Shown: positions 6,860 to 15,552 of the stretch, piece by piece
How positions within the stretch are numbered: position 1 is the stretch's first letter
Layout: every line of letters begins with the position of its first letter
NCBI GenBank assembly: GCA_902826945.1
Contig: CADEGS010000070.1
Coordinates: forward strand, 1-18,159
Reading direction: 5' to 3'
From: an uncultured bacterium
GTDB lineage: Bacteria > Planctomycetota > UBA1135 > GCA-002686595
Length of the DNA: 18,159 nt
Made by a program: the position numbers and the translations under genes
The notes under the pieces: generated by a model
What the model was told of the DNA's origin: nothing
Seen by the model: the letters and a program-made list of their open reading frames with translations, nothing else
The model's database searches: none

Positions 6860-7891
6860 TCACCCCGCGAGCGCCCGCTCCACGAGCTCCCGCACGCGCT
6901 CCGGCTCGAGCTCGCTCGGCTGCAGCGCGCCGTTGTGCTCGGCGAAGGCCTCGAGCTCGCGCGCGCCGAACCAGAGCTCCGGCGCCGGGCCCTCGCGCTG
7001 CTGCGCGCGCCAGGCGAGCTCGTCCTCGGGACGCGTGCCCTCGAGCGCGTCCAGCCGCCGCGCCAGGCCTTCCAGGTCGGGTCGCGGCCGGCGCGCGTGC
7101 CCCGGCCGCTCGAACCACGAGCGCGTCGAGACGACCAGCCGGTAGGTCGCGCCGCCCTCCAGCGGCCCGACCGCGAGCGCGCGGTCGGCCTCGCTCGCGC
7201 CGAAGAGCGCGTGGCGGCCGGGGTCGAAGAGCCCGACGCTCGCCTCGCGCCGCGAGCCCTCGCCCGCGCGCGCCGTCCACACGCACAGCCCGAGCGCGGG
7301 GAGCTCCTCGCGGCGCGCCGCGGCCAGGTCGGCCTGGTCGTCCTCGATCGCGCACACCTCGGGCTCCCACAGCGCGCGCACGTCGCGCCAGCCGCCGTCG
7401 AGGAGCGCCGGCAGCCGCTCGAGCAGGTCGTCCTGCGCGCGCGTCCAGCGCTCGTGGTCCGCCAGGCCCTCCAGCGCGGCGCCGAGCGGCGAGCGCGCCG
7501 GGTCGGCCCAGGCGTGCACGAGCGCGTCGAGCGCCAGCGCGGCGCGCGAGGGGGCCTCGAAGAAGTCGCCGGCGCGCGCCGCGTCGAGGAGCTCGCGCTC
7601 GCGCTCGAGCGCCCGCGCCGGCCAGCGCACGGCGAAGGCCGAGCACACGCCGTCGGTGTCGTAATGGTTGTTCGCGATCAGCGCGGCGCCCGCGGCCAGG
7701 CGCTCGCGCTCGGCCTGCGCCAGGCGCGCGAAGAGCAGCGCGGAGCCGGTCGAGAGCTCGTGGCGCAGCGCCGCGGGCGTCGCGTTCCCGGGCCAGTGCG
7801 AGAGGTTCAAGCCGCGCGCGCCGAAGGCGCCGTCGACGGCGACGACGGGCTCCGCCGGCGCCTGGCGCACGATGCGCGCGGGCAGGTTCAA
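6860..7891 (-). CDS. DUF6687-like protein with NNHYDTDG motif
   Basis: A 343-residue protein with no signal peptide, expected in the cytoplasm. Conserved-looking blocks are VVAVDGAFG, LNLSHWPGN (28-36), LSTGSALLFARL (46-57), and NNHYDTDGVCSAF starting at residue 74, followed by a long helical region. From memory, SHWPG plus NNH[FY]D.DG is the hallmark of the uncharacterised DUF6687 family. The His-Tyr-Asp-Thr-Asp-Gly cluster resembles the metal-binding DHH/HD-x-D-G motifs of phosphoesterases. A hydrolase role is inference; the function is unknown. TTG 7891 is preferred because it overlaps the TGA of the upstream TPR gene (TTGA), suggesting coupling; GTG 7870 is the alternative. It is the last gene of a three-gene - strand operon. 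Much larger open frames through this region on both strands are GC-driven shadows. Confidence 0.85.
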   Translation of the reverse strand: MNLPARIVRQAPAEPVVAVDGAFGARGLNLSHWPGNATPAALRHELSTGSALLFARLAQAERERLAAGAALIANNHYDTDGVCSAFAVRWPARALERERELLDAARAGDFFEAPSRAALALDALVHAWADPARSPLGAALEGLADHERWTRAQDDLLERLPALLDGGWRDVRALWEPEVCAIEDDQADLAAARREELPALGLCVWTARAGEGSRREASVGLFDPGRHALFGASEADRALAVGPLEGGATYRLVVSTRSWFERPGHARRPRPDLEGLARRLDALEGTRPEDELAWRAQQREGPAPELWFGARELEAFAEHNGALQPSELEPERVRELVERALAG

Positions 7892-9516
7892 CCGCGCTTC
7901 TCGGCCAGCTCCTGCGCCAGCCGCCGGTGGTTGTCCGTCGCGTCGCGCAGCGCCGTCTCGATGACCGGGCGCAGCTCGGGATCGACCGCGCCGCCCTCGA
8001 GCTGGACGCGCGCGAGCTCCTGCGCGCGCGCGTAGAGCGCGAGCGCGCGCTCGAGGTCGCGCTCGAGGTAGTAGTGCAGGATCACGCCGGTGTCGTTCAG
8101 GATCTGCGGGTCGTCGGGAGCGAGCTCCAGCGCGCGCTCGTAGGCCGCCAGCGACTCCTCGTACAGGGCCGTCGCCTGGGCGCCGCCGCCGAGCTTCTCG
8201 CCCTGGTCGCGCAGGAACAGGCCCAGGTCGTTCCAGCTCCCAGGCGCCTGGGGCGCCGCCTCGGCCACGATGCGCGCGACCGTCGCGGCGTCGGCGGGCC
8301 GCTCCTCGCGCGCGCACCACCCGACGACGAAGGAGAGCCGCGCCAGGTTCTGCTCGAGGTCCGCCTGCACCTCGGCCACGACGGCGGCCGGGTCGGCCTG
8401 CCACGCGGCGCGCAGCGCCTCGATCGTGCCCGGCCAGTCCTCACGGGCGTAGCGCGCCAGCGCGACGTAGAACCAGGCGCTCGTGTACGCGGGCTCGCGC
8501 TCGAGCGCGGCCAGGAGCTCGCGCTCGGCCTGCTCGTTCTCGCCCACGGCCCAGCTCGCCCAGCCCAGCCACCAGCACGCGACCGCCTCGCGCGCGGGGT
8601 CGGCGTCCGGCCGCGCGCGCCAGCGCGCGAGCCCGTCCCGCAGGGCGGCGTGGAAGGTCGCGGCGTCGAAGAGGGGCTGCTCGGCCGCGAAGTCGATCGC
8701 GTCGGGCGCGGCCGCGATCGCCGCGCTCAGCGCCTCGCGCGCCCCCGCGGCGTCCTCCTTCCAGAGCAGCGCGTGCGCGAGCTGCAGGCGCGCGTCGGCG
8801 AGCGCCACGTCCTGCCCCGCGCGCGCCGCGTCGTAGCGCTCGCCCGCCGCGCGGAAGGCGGCCTGCGCGCGCTGCCAGGCGGCCTCGGAGGCCGGGCTCC
8901 AGCCGCCGCCCGCGTCGTAGGCCTCGCGGAACTGCGAGAAGGCGATGCGCCCGAGCAGGAGCTGCTCGTCCGCGCCCTCGGGGTGGCGCTGCACGGCCAC
9001 CTCGGCGGCCTCGCGCGCGCGCGCCAGGTCGAGCGTCATCCAGGCCGCGTTGGCCAGCGCCGGCCAGGCGTCGTCGAAGCGCTCCGGGGCCGACTCGAGC
9101 GCCTTCGAGAGCGAGGACACGGCGTCCTCGAAGTTCATGCGCACGCTGGCGTCGGCCGTACCCTCGAGCACCTTGTCGCGCGCGCGACGCTCGAAGGCCA
9201 TGCCGTAGAGGTAGTCGGTCTCCGGCCCCTGCTCGCCGCCGCGCACGAGCGCGTCCACGGCGTCGAGCGCGTCGTTGTTGCGCCCTTGCTCGAGCCACGC
9301 GCGCAGGATCCAGGTGCGGCTCTCGAGCGACCCGCCGTCGAGCGCGGAGGCGCGCTCGAAGGCGGCCTGGGCCTCCTCCGGTCGGCCCTCGCGCAGGAGC
9401 TGGCGTCCCTCGCCCAGGAGCTCCGCGGCGCGCCCCGGCGCGGGCGAGCGGTCGGGGCCGGAGGCGCAGCCGGCCAGGACGAGGAGCAGCGCGAGGGGCG
9501 GACGCTGGTGCGGCAT
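7888..9516 (-). CDS. TPR-repeat lipoprotein (second of pair)
   Basis: A 542-residue protein beginning MPHQRPPLALLLVLAGC, a signal peptide with the lipobox LAGC (Cys17), so it is probably anchored to a membrane facing the periplasm. The rest is helical with tetratricopeptide repeats. Clear units are near the N-terminus (ELLGEGRQLLREGRPEEAQAAFERASALD), around a central WWLGWASWAVGENEQAERELLAALEREP, and near the C-terminus (LYEESLAAYERALELAPDDPQILNDTG). TPR proteins are adaptors, so the partner is unknown. Its C-terminus, with an APDD..I.ND....HYYL pattern, aligns by eye with that of the upstream gene, pointing to an old tandem duplication. It starts 9 bases downstream of that gene's stop, and its stop overlaps the start of the DUF6687-like gene, so all three are probably one transcript. 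Confidence 0.9.
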   Translation of the reverse strand: MPHQRPPLALLLVLAGCASGPDRSPAPGRAAELLGEGRQLLREGRPEEAQAAFERASALDGGSLESRTWILRAWLEQGRNNDALDAVDALVRGGEQGPETDYLYGMAFERRARDKVLEGTADASVRMNFEDAVSSLSKALESAPERFDDAWPALANAAWMTLDLARAREAAEVAVQRHPEGADEQLLLGRIAFSQFREAYDAGGGWSPASEAAWQRAQAAFRAAGERYDAARAGQDVALADARLQLAHALLWKEDAAGAREALSAAIAAAPDAIDFAAEQPLFDAATFHAALRDGLARWRARPDADPAREAVACWWLGWASWAVGENEQAERELLAALEREPAYTSAWFYVALARYAREDWPGTIEALRAAWQADPAAVVAEVQADLEQNLARLSFVVGWCAREERPADAATVARIVAEAAPQAPGSWNDLGLFLRDQGEKLGGGAQATALYEESLAAYERALELAPDDPQILNDTGVILHYYLERDLERALALYARAQELARVQLEGGAVDPELRPVIETALRDATDNHRRLAQELAEKRG

Positions 9517-9525
9517 GGAGTGGAG

Positions 9526-11541
9526 TCAGGGACGGCAGGGGAGCGCCCACGTGCGGGGCGCGTACAGGTCGTAGGCGGACCCGTCGTCGGCGAGCTCGCC
9601 GCGCAGGAACGGGATCCAGAAGTTCGAGAGCACGGGCCGCGGCTCGGGGCCGATCGCGGCGGAGCGCTCGAAGCACGCGCGCGCCTGCTCGGGGTCGTCG
9701 CGGTACACCGCGCACAGGAGGCCCAGGTTCTGCCAGGCGTCGCCCCAGGCGTTCTTCAGCTCCCAGCGCGCGTCGTCCTCGAGCCCGGGGTCGGCGAGCT
9801 GCGCTTCGCCCAGCGCGACGCAGCGGCGCAGCATGCGCTCGGCCTCGTCGACGTCGGCGCGCAGGTAGTGGACGAGCACGAGCGCGGCGTCGTTCACGAT
9901 GCGCACGTCGTCGGGCGCGAGGCGCGCCGCGTCGCGGTAGGCGCGCCAGCTCTCCTGCATCCCCTCGCGCGCGGCTTCGGCGAGCGCGTCGGCGCGCGCG
10001 GCGAGCGCCTCGGGCGAGGCGTCGGGCGCCAGGCCGCCCTGCGCGAGGAGCTCCGCGTCGGCCGGCTCGCCGTGCGCCGCGGCGCACAGGCGCCGGGCGC
10101 GCTGCTCGAGCGCGACCGCGGCGTCGCGGTGGAAGAAGCCGGCGTTGTTGGCCCACACCGCGACCTCGGGCTGGTAGGCGTGCAGCTCGTCGTAGACGCG
10201 CGCCGCCGAGGCCCAGTCCTCGCGGTCGTTGTAGCGCGTGCCGACCAGGTGCAGCCCGTCGATGCCGGAGAGGATGCGGCCCTCGATCTTCCACTCGAGC
10301 CCGCGCGGCACGACGGCGTCCATGGAGAGGAAGGCCGCCTCGGCCTCCTCCAGGCGATCGTCCTGGTAGGCGGCCCAGCCCGCGCCGGCGCGGCACATGA
10401 CCTCGTAGCCGCGGCAGGCCTCCTCGTAGGCCGGCTCGGCCTCGCGCGCACGGCGGAACTCCTCCTCGGCGCGGGCGTAGCCCGCGGCCAGGTCCGCGTT
10501 CGACCCCGCGGACGCGCCGCCCTCGGCGAAGCGCTCCAGCAGCCCGGCCGTCGCGAGCTCGAAGCGCTCGAGCGCGTCGTACCAGCGCACCAGGCCCGAC
10601 CCGGGGTCGCGCGCCGCGCGCGCGTCGAGCGCCGCCACCGCCGCCGCCGGTCCGCCCGCCTTGCGGCACACGCGCGCCAGGCGCTCGAGCAGCCCGGCGT
10701 CGGCGGGCTCGCGGTCGAGGCCGCGCTCCAGGGCGGCGCGCGCGTCGTCCAGCCGCTCCTCCCACTCCGCCAGGTCGGACAGCGTGCTCCAGGCCCACGG
10801 GTCGGCGGGCGTGCGTCCGAGCAGCCGCTCGAGCGCGTCCTCCGCGGTGGCGGCGAGCTCGGGAGCGGTCGGGTCGGCCGCCCGCTTGGCCTCGACGTAG
10901 GCCGCGAAGGCGCTCTCGGCGAGCACGCGCTCGGGGATCCAGGGCAGCTCGCCGGGCAGCGGCTCGCGCGCGAGCGCCGCGTCCGCCTCGCGCGCGAGCT
11001 CCAGCGCCGCGCGCGCGTCGCCCGACAGGCTCGCCGCGCGGCTCGCGCCGAAGAGCGCCAGCGGCGTGCGCGGCGCGCGCGCGAAGTAGGCGCGCGCGTC
11101 GTCGAGCGAGCCGCTGACGAGCGAGCCCGGGCCGCCGGCGGCGATCGCCTTCTCGGCCAGCGCCAGGCTGCCGCGCGCCTTGAGCAGGAGCGCGCCCTCG
11201 TCTCGCGGCGCGAGGGACAGCGCGCGGTCGATCGCGTTCAGCGCGTCCTCGGGACGGCCGCCCGCCAGCGCCGTGCGGGCGGCGGCGCACGAGCGCTCGA
11301 CCAGGAGCGTCCCGAGCGCCGCGTGCGCGTCCTCGAGCGCGCCGGCCTCGAGCAGGCGCACGACCTCGGCCAGCGCCGCTCCGCGCGCTCCCTCGTCCGG
11401 CGCCGGCGCGCGCGCGGCCTCGTCGGCGCGGCGCGCCTCGCGGTAGCTCGGCCCGCCCTCGACCTCGTGCGTGGCGCGGCAGGCGAGCGCCAGGCACGCG
11501 AGCGCCAGGGCGGCGCTCTCGGTACGGAGGGGTCGCGGCAT
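9526..11541 (-). CDS. TPR-repeat probable lipoprotein (first of pair)
   Basis: A 671-residue protein starting MPRPLRTESAALALACLALACRAT. The hydrophobic N-terminus ends in Cys21 (or Cys16), an imperfect lipobox, so membrane anchoring is likely but less certain than for its neighbour. TPR-like units include RPEDALNAIDRALSLAPRDEGALLLKARG, ERLDDARAALERGLDREPADAGLLERLARV and EDWASAARVYDELHAYQPEVAVWANNAGFF. The segment LAPDDVRIVNDAALVLVHYL near the C-terminus matches LAPDDPQILNDTGVILHYYL in the next gene. The role is probably as a scaffold in the envelope; no enzymatic motif is seen. The ATG at 11541 precedes the signal core directly. A TAGAAT -10 element on the - strand at 11621-11626 would give a leader of about 73 bases. 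First gene of the operon. Confidence 0.88.
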   Translation of the reverse strand: MPRPLRTESAALALACLALACRATHEVEGGPSYREARRADEAARAPAPDEGARGAALAEVVRLLEAGALEDAHAALGTLLVERSCAAARTALAGGRPEDALNAIDRALSLAPRDEGALLLKARGSLALAEKAIAAGGPGSLVSGSLDDARAYFARAPRTPLALFGASRAASLSGDARAALELAREADAALAREPLPGELPWIPERVLAESAFAAYVEAKRAADPTAPELAATAEDALERLLGRTPADPWAWSTLSDLAEWEERLDDARAALERGLDREPADAGLLERLARVCRKAGGPAAAVAALDARAARDPGSGLVRWYDALERFELATAGLLERFAEGGASAGSNADLAAGYARAEEEFRRAREAEPAYEEACRGYEVMCRAGAGWAAYQDDRLEEAEAAFLSMDAVVPRGLEWKIEGRILSGIDGLHLVGTRYNDREDWASAARVYDELHAYQPEVAVWANNAGFFHRDAAVALEQRARRLCAAAHGEPADAELLAQGGLAPDASPEALAARADALAEAAREGMQESWRAYRDAARLAPDDVRIVNDAALVLVHYLRADVDEAERMLRRCVALGEAQLADPGLEDDARWELKNAWGDAWQNLGLLCAVYRDDPEQARACFERSAAIGPEPRPVLSNFWIPFLRGELADDGSAYDLYAPRTWALPCRP

Positions 11542-11779
11542 GGAGGGGATCGGCGGCGGGCGCGCCGTCTCGGCCGGCGGGGCGCGCGCGGCGCGCCGCC
11601 GCCTCGCGCGCGGGCGGAGGATTCTATGCGCTCCTCGCGCAGCGTGCAGGCCCCGGCGCGGCCCGCGTGCGATCGCCCGCGCTCCCCGCTACCCTGGCCC
11701 GCCCGCCGCCGGGAAGAACCGCCCCGGCGTGGCGTCTGCACCGCTTCGACGGCACGACGCTTCGAGCACGGACCCGGCC
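11542..11779. other. Divergent intergenic region between TPR operon and Ig-like lipoprotein
   Basis: This spacer holds the - strand promoter at 11621-11626. For the + strand gene I see only weak candidates (TACCCT near 11690). GTG 11729, with GGGAAGAA about 10 bases upstream, is an alternative start for the Ig-like protein. No other gene or repeat is evident. Confidence 0.45.
11621..11626 (-). promoter_or_regulatory. TAGAAT -10 element for the TPR operon
   Basis: On the - strand this reads CATAGAATCC in an otherwise almost AT-free stretch. It sits 80 bases ahead of the first TPR gene. CTGCAC 17 bases upstream is a weak -35. The same hexamer recurs before the small lipoprotein gene (14877), and a close variant precedes rpsO. 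Confidence 0.5.
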
Positions 11780-14700
11780 TTGTCCCTCCTGCAGCCTTCC
11801 ACGCGCCACGCGCGCGTCGCCCTCGCGCTCGCCCTGGGGCCGCTCGCGGCGCTCCTGCCCGGCTGCGACAACATCTCCTGCGTCTTCACCACCGGCTGCC
11901 AGGACGTCACGAATCCCCCGGGGCCGGTGGGCGAGGAGAGCGCCCGGCGGCCCGTGGACGGCGAGTGGATCCAGACCGGCCCGCCGCGCGTCGAGCAGGG
12001 CTCCCCGAGCGGCGACGTGGCGGGCAGCACGCCGGTCGTGCTGGTGTTCTCCGAGACGATGAACGAGGACAGCCTGGACGGCGCGTTCCAGGTCGTGGAC
12101 TCGGGCGGGATGGCGGCCCCGCTCGCCGCCTCCCTGCTCGTCGGCGACGGCCGCGTGCTCGTGCTCCTGCCGCAGGCCGCCCTGGACGCCGACGACTACG
12201 CCGTGCGCGTCGCGGCCAGCGCCGACCCGATCGATCTCACCGGGCAGAGGCTGATCGCGACCGGCGACCTCGCGACCTTCCGCGTCGTCGATCCCGCGCC
12301 GGCGTCGCCGCGCGTCGTCGCGACCTACCCGCGGGCGATGGTCGCCGACGCGAGCCAGACGGGGGAGCTGGTCGTGGTGTTCGACCGGGCGCTCGACCTC
12401 GACTCGCTGAGCCAGGCGTCGTTCGACGTGAAGGTAGCCGGCGCCGATCCGAGCCCCGACCCCTTGCCCGAGCCCCCGCTCGTGAGCGGCTCCGAGGAGC
12501 GGCGCGTGCTCCTGTGGCGCTCGCTCGACGGCGACGGCGTGCCGGTGGCGCTCGGCAGCGACCGCGAGGTGCGCCTGACGCTCTCGCCGAGCGGCGCGCG
12601 CCTCCTGGCCGTGGGCGGGGCGCAGGTGCCGACGACCACCGTGACCTTCGAGACGGCGCCCTTCCCCGCGCCGGTCGGGGCCAGCCTGCTCTCCTCGCCG
12701 CCCGACGCGATCGGGATCGCGAACCTCACGCCCGGTGCCTCGGAGCTCAGCGTGCAGGTCGAGCTCGAGGACGCGCAGGCCGGCGACTCGGTGGACCTGA
12801 TCCTCTTCGGCAGCGACCCCGATCAGCCGACGAACCCGCCGCTCTTCGCCTTCCAGCGCACGGTGCAGGTCGCGAGCGCCAGCCCGACCGTGGCGACCTT
12901 CGACCGCTCCGACGTGGACCTGCTCGAGGGCTCGGCGGTGTCCACGGCGCGCGTCGCCGACGGCCCGCTCACGTTCGCCTTCCGCCTGCGCCGCGGGGGC
13001 GTCGTGAGCCCGCTGCGGCTGCTCGACGTCGATGCGCTGCTGCCCGGGATCCAGGACCCGCTGCTCGACACGGTCGCGCCGAGCGTGGTCGAGCTCTTCC
13101 TCGGCGGGACGCTGCGCTCGGACCAGCGCGGCGTGGTGCTCGCGGGGCGCGCGAGCGAGCGCGTCGGCGCGGCCTCGGTCGTGACCGACGTCGGCGACAA
13201 CCTGGTCTCGGGCGAGGTGCCGCCGGTCGTCGGCAGCGCCGACGACGGGCGCTTCCTGGCCGCGCCGGTGGGGGCGGCCTTGCTCGAGCCCGGCACGATC
13301 GCCTGCACGGTCGTCGTGTTCGACCTCGCGGGCAACGCCTCGCCGTCGGTCGGCGGCAACTTCTCGCAGCACGGCGCGCTCGGGCCGACGACCTTCGCGC
13401 CGGGAGACGACCTGGCGGTGGACGTGTTCGACGCGCGCACGCTCCAGGCGATCGCGGGGGCGCGCGTGTTCACCCACAGCGACCGCGGCAACGGGACGGA
13501 CTTCCCGCTGTGGCAGACCGCCATGACGGGCAGCGCCGGGACGGCCGCGATCGGGACCGAGGCGGGCTTCGACGCGCTCGTCACCGTCGAGGCCGCCGGC
13601 TACGACCGCTTCACCTTCCAGGGCGTGACGAGCGCGCGCGTCTCGGTCGGCCTGGCGCGCGCGCCGGCGCGCGCCGCGGCCACGCTCGAGGGGAGCGTGC
13701 GCACCGACAGCTTGTTCGCCAACGTCTTCGCGTTCCTCGACAAGAAGCTCGCCGACACGCGCCGTCCCACCGACGCGCTGCGCACCTTCGACGCGTCGGC
13801 CTGCCAGGACCCCTTCGGCGATCCGTCCTGCCCCTTCCCCGACCAGGCCATCCGGCCCGACCGGCCGGGCGCGACGAGCGTCCTCGCCGGCGACTTCCAG
13901 ATCGCGACCCCGGGGGCCTTCGCGGCCGACGACCTGCTGCAGGGCTTCGAGCTCTCCGTGCCGCAGGCGGCGACCGATCCCGGCGACACCGACACGGTCG
14001 CGCTGGTGGTGCCGTTCCTCTTCATCGACCAGGGCGTGGACGCCTCCGAGCTGCCCGTCGCCTACCCGGCCACGCGGCTCGACGCGACCGCGACGGCGGG
14101 CATCGACCTCGGCGCGCTGGTGGACGACCCCGCCACGACCGGCGAGCCCGAGGTCACGGTCGAGACGATCCTGCCCGGCATCGACGGCGCGCTGGCCGTC
14201 GGGCTGGGCCTCGCCTTCCCCTCGTCGGCGGGAGTGTGGGACGTGCGCGCGGCCTACCCCGGCTCGGTCGGCACGGGCTTCTTCGCGACGCAGGGCGTCG
14301 TCGATCCCGACCTGTTCCTGCGCGCCGCGCTGCGCGACGCCGGCGGCAACGCGACGTCGCGCCGGCCGCGGCTCTCCGCCCTGGGCGGGCTGCCCGTGGG
14401 GGGCTCGCCGGCGGTGCCCGCGCTCGAGCCGCTCGACGTGCCCGCGGTGGCGCTGGTGGCCGTGGGCGGGCCGCTCGGGACGGACGCCAGCCTCGACCTC
14501 GCGGTCGACGACGTGCTTCCCGACGCGCTCGGCGAGCCCGGCCTGGTCGAGCTGCGGCTGCGCGACAGCGCGGGGGCCGTGTGGCACCTGTGGCGCGTCG
14601 ACGCGCCCGACGGAGCCGCGACCCTGCCCGTGCACGTGCCCGACCTGACCGGCGGCGGGGGCGGGCGGCTCGCCTCGGGCGACCTCCAGGCGAGCGCGCA

Positions 14701-14812
14701 GGTGTGGGCCTGGCCCGACCTCGACCCGGCGGCTTTCCTGTGGAGCGACCTCGCGCGCGAGCACGACGCGTTCGCCGCCTCGGCCGAGGCCGTGGTCGCG
14801 ACCCTGCCGTAG
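11780..14812 (+). CDS. Large Ig-like domain lipoprotein
   Basis: A 1010-residue surface or periplasmic protein. The TTG at 11780 gives the signal peptide MSLLQPSTRHARVALALALGPLAALLPGC with Cys29 in a PGC lipobox. GTG 11729 would add 17 residues. Cys34 and Cys40 follow closely and could pair. About residues 66-170 and 176-290 read as two Big_5-type bacterial Ig-like domains; each has the PxxVVxTYPxxM/'VVLVFSETMNEDSL' pattern in which a strand is followed by F(D/S)xxM/L-type residues. The centre is beta-rich and unrecognised, with a VVVFDLAGNASP strand typical of Ig folds. Residues about 541-625 (VDVFDARTLQAIAGARVFTHS) look like a carboxypeptidase-regulatory-like domain. The C-terminal third, with a FPSSAGVWDVRAAYPGSVGTG stretch, is beta-rich and unassigned. 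No catalytic residues or anchor other than the lipid are seen. A structural or adhesive role is likely. The codon pattern is uniform with no frameshift. Confidence 0.88.
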   Translation: MSLLQPSTRHARVALALALGPLAALLPGCDNISCVFTTGCQDVTNPPGPVGEESARRPVDGEWIQTGPPRVEQGSPSGDVAGSTPVVLVFSETMNEDSLDGAFQVVDSGGMAAPLAASLLVGDGRVLVLLPQAALDADDYAVRVAASADPIDLTGQRLIATGDLATFRVVDPAPASPRVVATYPRAMVADASQTGELVVVFDRALDLDSLSQASFDVKVAGADPSPDPLPEPPLVSGSEERRVLLWRSLDGDGVPVALGSDREVRLTLSPSGARLLAVGGAQVPTTTVTFETAPFPAPVGASLLSSPPDAIGIANLTPGASELSVQVELEDAQAGDSVDLILFGSDPDQPTNPPLFAFQRTVQVASASPTVATFDRSDVDLLEGSAVSTARVADGPLTFAFRLRRGGVVSPLRLLDVDALLPGIQDPLLDTVAPSVVELFLGGTLRSDQRGVVLAGRASERVGAASVVTDVGDNLVSGEVPPVVGSADDGRFLAAPVGAALLEPGTIACTVVVFDLAGNASPSVGGNFSQHGALGPTTFAPGDDLAVDVFDARTLQAIAGARVFTHSDRGNGTDFPLWQTAMTGSAGTAAIGTEAGFDALVTVEAAGYDRFTFQGVTSARVSVGLARAPARAAATLEGSVRTDSLFANVFAFLDKKLADTRRPTDALRTFDASACQDPFGDPSCPFPDQAIRPDRPGATSVLAGDFQIATPGAFAADDLLQGFELSVPQAATDPGDTDTVALVVPFLFIDQGVDASELPVAYPATRLDATATAGIDLGALVDDPATTGEPEVTVETILPGIDGALAVGLGLAFPSSAGVWDVRAAYPGSVGTGFFATQGVVDPDLFLRAALRDAGGNATSRRPRLSALGGLPVGGSPAVPALEPLDVPAVALVAVGGPLGTDASLDLAVDDVLPDALGEPGLVELRLRDSAGAVWHLWRVDAPDGAATLPVHVPDLTGGGGGRLASGDLQASAQVWAWPDLDPAAFLWSDLAREHDAFAASAEAVVATLP

Positions 14813-14876
14813 CGCGACCGCTCCGCCCGCGCGCGGCAACGGCGAATCCGCTCTCCGGGTGGCCGAGCGCGCCGGC

Positions 14877-14882
14877 TAGAAT
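14877..14882 (+). promoter_or_regulatory. TAGAAT -10 element upstream of small lipoprotein
   Basis: GGCTAGAATCC is the only AT-rich patch in the 107-base gap. A transcript from about 14889 would leave a 31-base leader to the ATG at 14920. No good -35 hexamer is visible at 16-18 bases, so this may be an extended -10 type (GCTAGAAT). Confidence 0.5.
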
Positions 14883-14919
14883 CCGCCCCCCGCCCGAACG
14901 CCGCACGAGGATGGACTCC

Positions 14920-15495
14920 ATGATCCGCTCGCTCGCCGCCCTGACGCTCCTGACCCTCGCCGCCTGCACCACCCAGGGCTCGCGCGCGCGGGGTTTCGAC
15001 GCGACCCGTGCGCTCCCCGCCGGGGGGCTCGGGAACCGTCACCCCGCCGACATCGCCGTCGCCCCGGTGCTGGACCAGACCGAGGGCGGGGCGCCGCGCG
15101 ACCTCCTGCGCCAGGCGCTGTGCGAGGCGCTCGTCGACCGGCTCTACACGCCGCTCGACCTCGAGTACGTGGACGGCGCCTGGAGCGAGTCGGCCTTCCT
15201 GGGCGAGGTGCCGCCCGACGCGCTCCTGCAGGTCACGATCACGCGCTGGGACACTTCCCGGCTGTACTCGACCGGGACGCTGGTGGCCTCGGCCGACGTG
15301 CGCCTGTTCGAGGGCGGCCGGGCCGAGGGCGAAGCGCTGTGGGCGGTGGCGGTGCAGCGCAAGCTGGAGCTCGGCGACGGGCGCTCGCTCCCGCCGGGGA
15401 TGCTGCGGACGGCCGAGAGCCGCGCGGTCGAGATCTTCTGCCGCGAGGCGCTCGAGGAGCTGCCCGCGCGCGACCCGGTCGCGGCCCACTCCTGA
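14920..15495 (+). CDS. Small lipoprotein, GNA1162/CsgG-like fold suspected
   Basis: A 191-residue lipoprotein. I chose ATG 14920 rather than ATG 14911 because GAGG at 14907-14910 is then nine bases upstream instead of abutting the start. The signal peptide MIRSLAALTLLTLAAC has the lipobox LAAC (Cys16). The mature part starts with a short linker and then DIAVAPVLDQTEG, a beta-alpha unit with RDLLRQALCEALVDRLY. PPDALLQVTITRWDTS and GTLVASADVRLFEGG..ALWAVAVQRKLEL follow. The order 'IAV.P..D.T', long helix, 'ADA.L.V.I..W', 'V...L.....G..LW' is that of GNA1162/DUF799 and the related CsgG/TolB N-terminal-like outer-membrane lipoproteins. The match is by pattern only. It is probably transcribed from its own promoter and followed by GC-rich hairpins. 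A periplasmic envelope role is likely and the exact function is unknown. Confidence 0.85.
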   Translation: MIRSLAALTLLTLAACTTQGSRARGFDATRALPAGGLGNRHPADIAVAPVLDQTEGGAPRDLLRQALCEALVDRLYTPLDLEYVDGAWSESAFLGEVPPDALLQVTITRWDTSRLYSTGTLVASADVRLFEGGRAEGEALWAVAVQRKLELGDGRSLPPGMLRTAESRAVEIFCREALEELPARDPVAAHS

Positions 15496-15497
15496 TC

Positions 15498-15535
15498 CGG
15501 GGGCGCGGCCGCGCCATGCGGCCCCCGCGCGGGGG
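15498..15535. terminator. Overlapping GC-rich dyads after the lipoprotein gene
   Basis: CGGGGGC (15498-15504) pairs with GCCCCCG (15521-15527). Alternatively, CCCCC (15522-15526) pairs with GGGGG (15531-15535) around GCGC. The two hairpins exclude each other. They begin three bases after the lipoprotein stop and lie just before the rpsO promoter, so a terminator is plausible, although no T tract is present. Confidence 0.45.
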
Positions 15536-15552
15536 GTGCCGAGCCGTGCCGC

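Noticed and set aside
11624..14839. 1071-residue - strand frame opposite the Ig-like protein
   Set aside because: Composition is dominated by Arg, Gly, His and Glu. The + strand has a lipobox and Ig-like patterns.
7927..15495. A 2522-residue open frame on the + strand
   Set aside because: Only its end (14920-15495) is a gene. The rest is antisense to the TPR operon and out of frame with the Ig-like gene. It is Arg/Ala-rich and stop-free because of high GC.
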